Of a stretch of DNA of 64,000 nt, positions 63,851-64,000 are shown piece by piece (the stretch's first letter is position 1; each line of letters opens with the position of its first letter). The position numbers and the translations under genes are program-made. This DNA is from Bradyrhizobium niftali (GTDB lineage Bacteria > Pseudomonadota > Alphaproteobacteria > Rhizobiales > Xanthobacteraceae): the NCBI RefSeq assembly GCF_004571025.1, contig NZ_SPQT01000001.1, positions 186,001 through 250,000 of the forward strand, written 5' to 3'. The notes beneath the pieces were generated by a model. It saw only the letters and a program-made list of their open reading frames with translations, ran no database searches and was not told where the DNA came from.

Positions 63851-64000
63851 AAGACCCCGCCCCTCAACCGGTTTGCATGCCGGAGTATTGCTTTCGAAAA
63901 ACGATCTTGAGCCGGTGTGATGTGAAATACAAGGCGAACATGCGATTCGGCTTCGAACGCGCGAAAGGTGTTGCAGCGATGCAAGAGCGGAGATGAAAAC

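Overview
The window is high-GC alphaproteobacterial chromosome, most likely Bradyrhizobium. Three things point there: a hopanoid block (hpnH, ispH, hpnN, hpnO); neighbouring genes of the TIGR03808 and TIGR03809 families, which I know from Bradyrhizobium and Rhodopseudomonas; and an ECF sigma factor paired with a DUF1109 anti-sigma protein whose two cysteines fall at residues 129 and 179, as I recall for OsrA of B. japonicum. I see no rRNA, tRNA, CRISPR array, transposase or phage gene. Coding density is high. Most intergenic gaps hold palindromic repeats of several families.

Layout. 0-8 kb: a chemotaxis-receptor remnant, then hopanoid genes hpnH and ispH (leftward) and hpnN and hpnO (rightward), with a DUF2147 protein between the last two. 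8-12 kb: an AraC regulator, a SnoaL-like protein, and a leftward operon of metallophosphoesterase, cupredoxin, ECF sigma factor and zinc-type anti-sigma factor. 12-18 kb: alpha/beta hydrolase, GMC oxidoreductase, M20 amidohydrolase, PiT phosphate transporter. 18-25.4 kb: an SOS repair locus. A DUF4130-UdgX fusion is divergent from imuA-imuB-dnaE2, with a GAAC-N7-GAAC LexA box in the shared promoter region. dnaE2 carries an in-frame 106-bp palindromic repeat.

25-38 kb: SDR enzyme flanked by two copies of one repeat, a domain-permuted CoA transferase, a CusBA/CzcBA-like metal efflux pair, amidohydrolase, P-loop protein, TolC-like channel, enoyl-CoA hydratase and a low-complexity envelope protein. 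38-44 kb: ecfF-osrA, a lower-GC membrane-protein gene that appears inserted (a decayed second copy of the osrA 3' end lies on its far side), a DUF2336 protein and a membrane diguanylate cyclase. 44-50 kb: an ECF sigma / anti-sigma / S8 protease operon, then TIGR03809 and TIGR03808. 50-56 kb: pcp-meaB and a tctCBA carboxylate transporter. 56-61 kb: methylmalonyl-CoA mutase subunits with a GFA-domain gene between them. 61-64 kb: folP-folB-folK and two small proteins of DUF4332 and DUF2267 type.

How it fits together. Envelope maintenance recurs: hopanoid synthesis and transport, metal efflux, an outer-membrane channel, and three different ECF/anti-sigma modules in 35 kb. Propionyl-CoA metabolism is represented by the mutase and its MeaB chaperone. 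The observations most worth following are the anti-sigma factor whose periplasmic domain looks like a subtilase propeptide and is co-operonic with a subtilase, the palindromic element translated inside dnaE2, and the insertion scar behind osrA.
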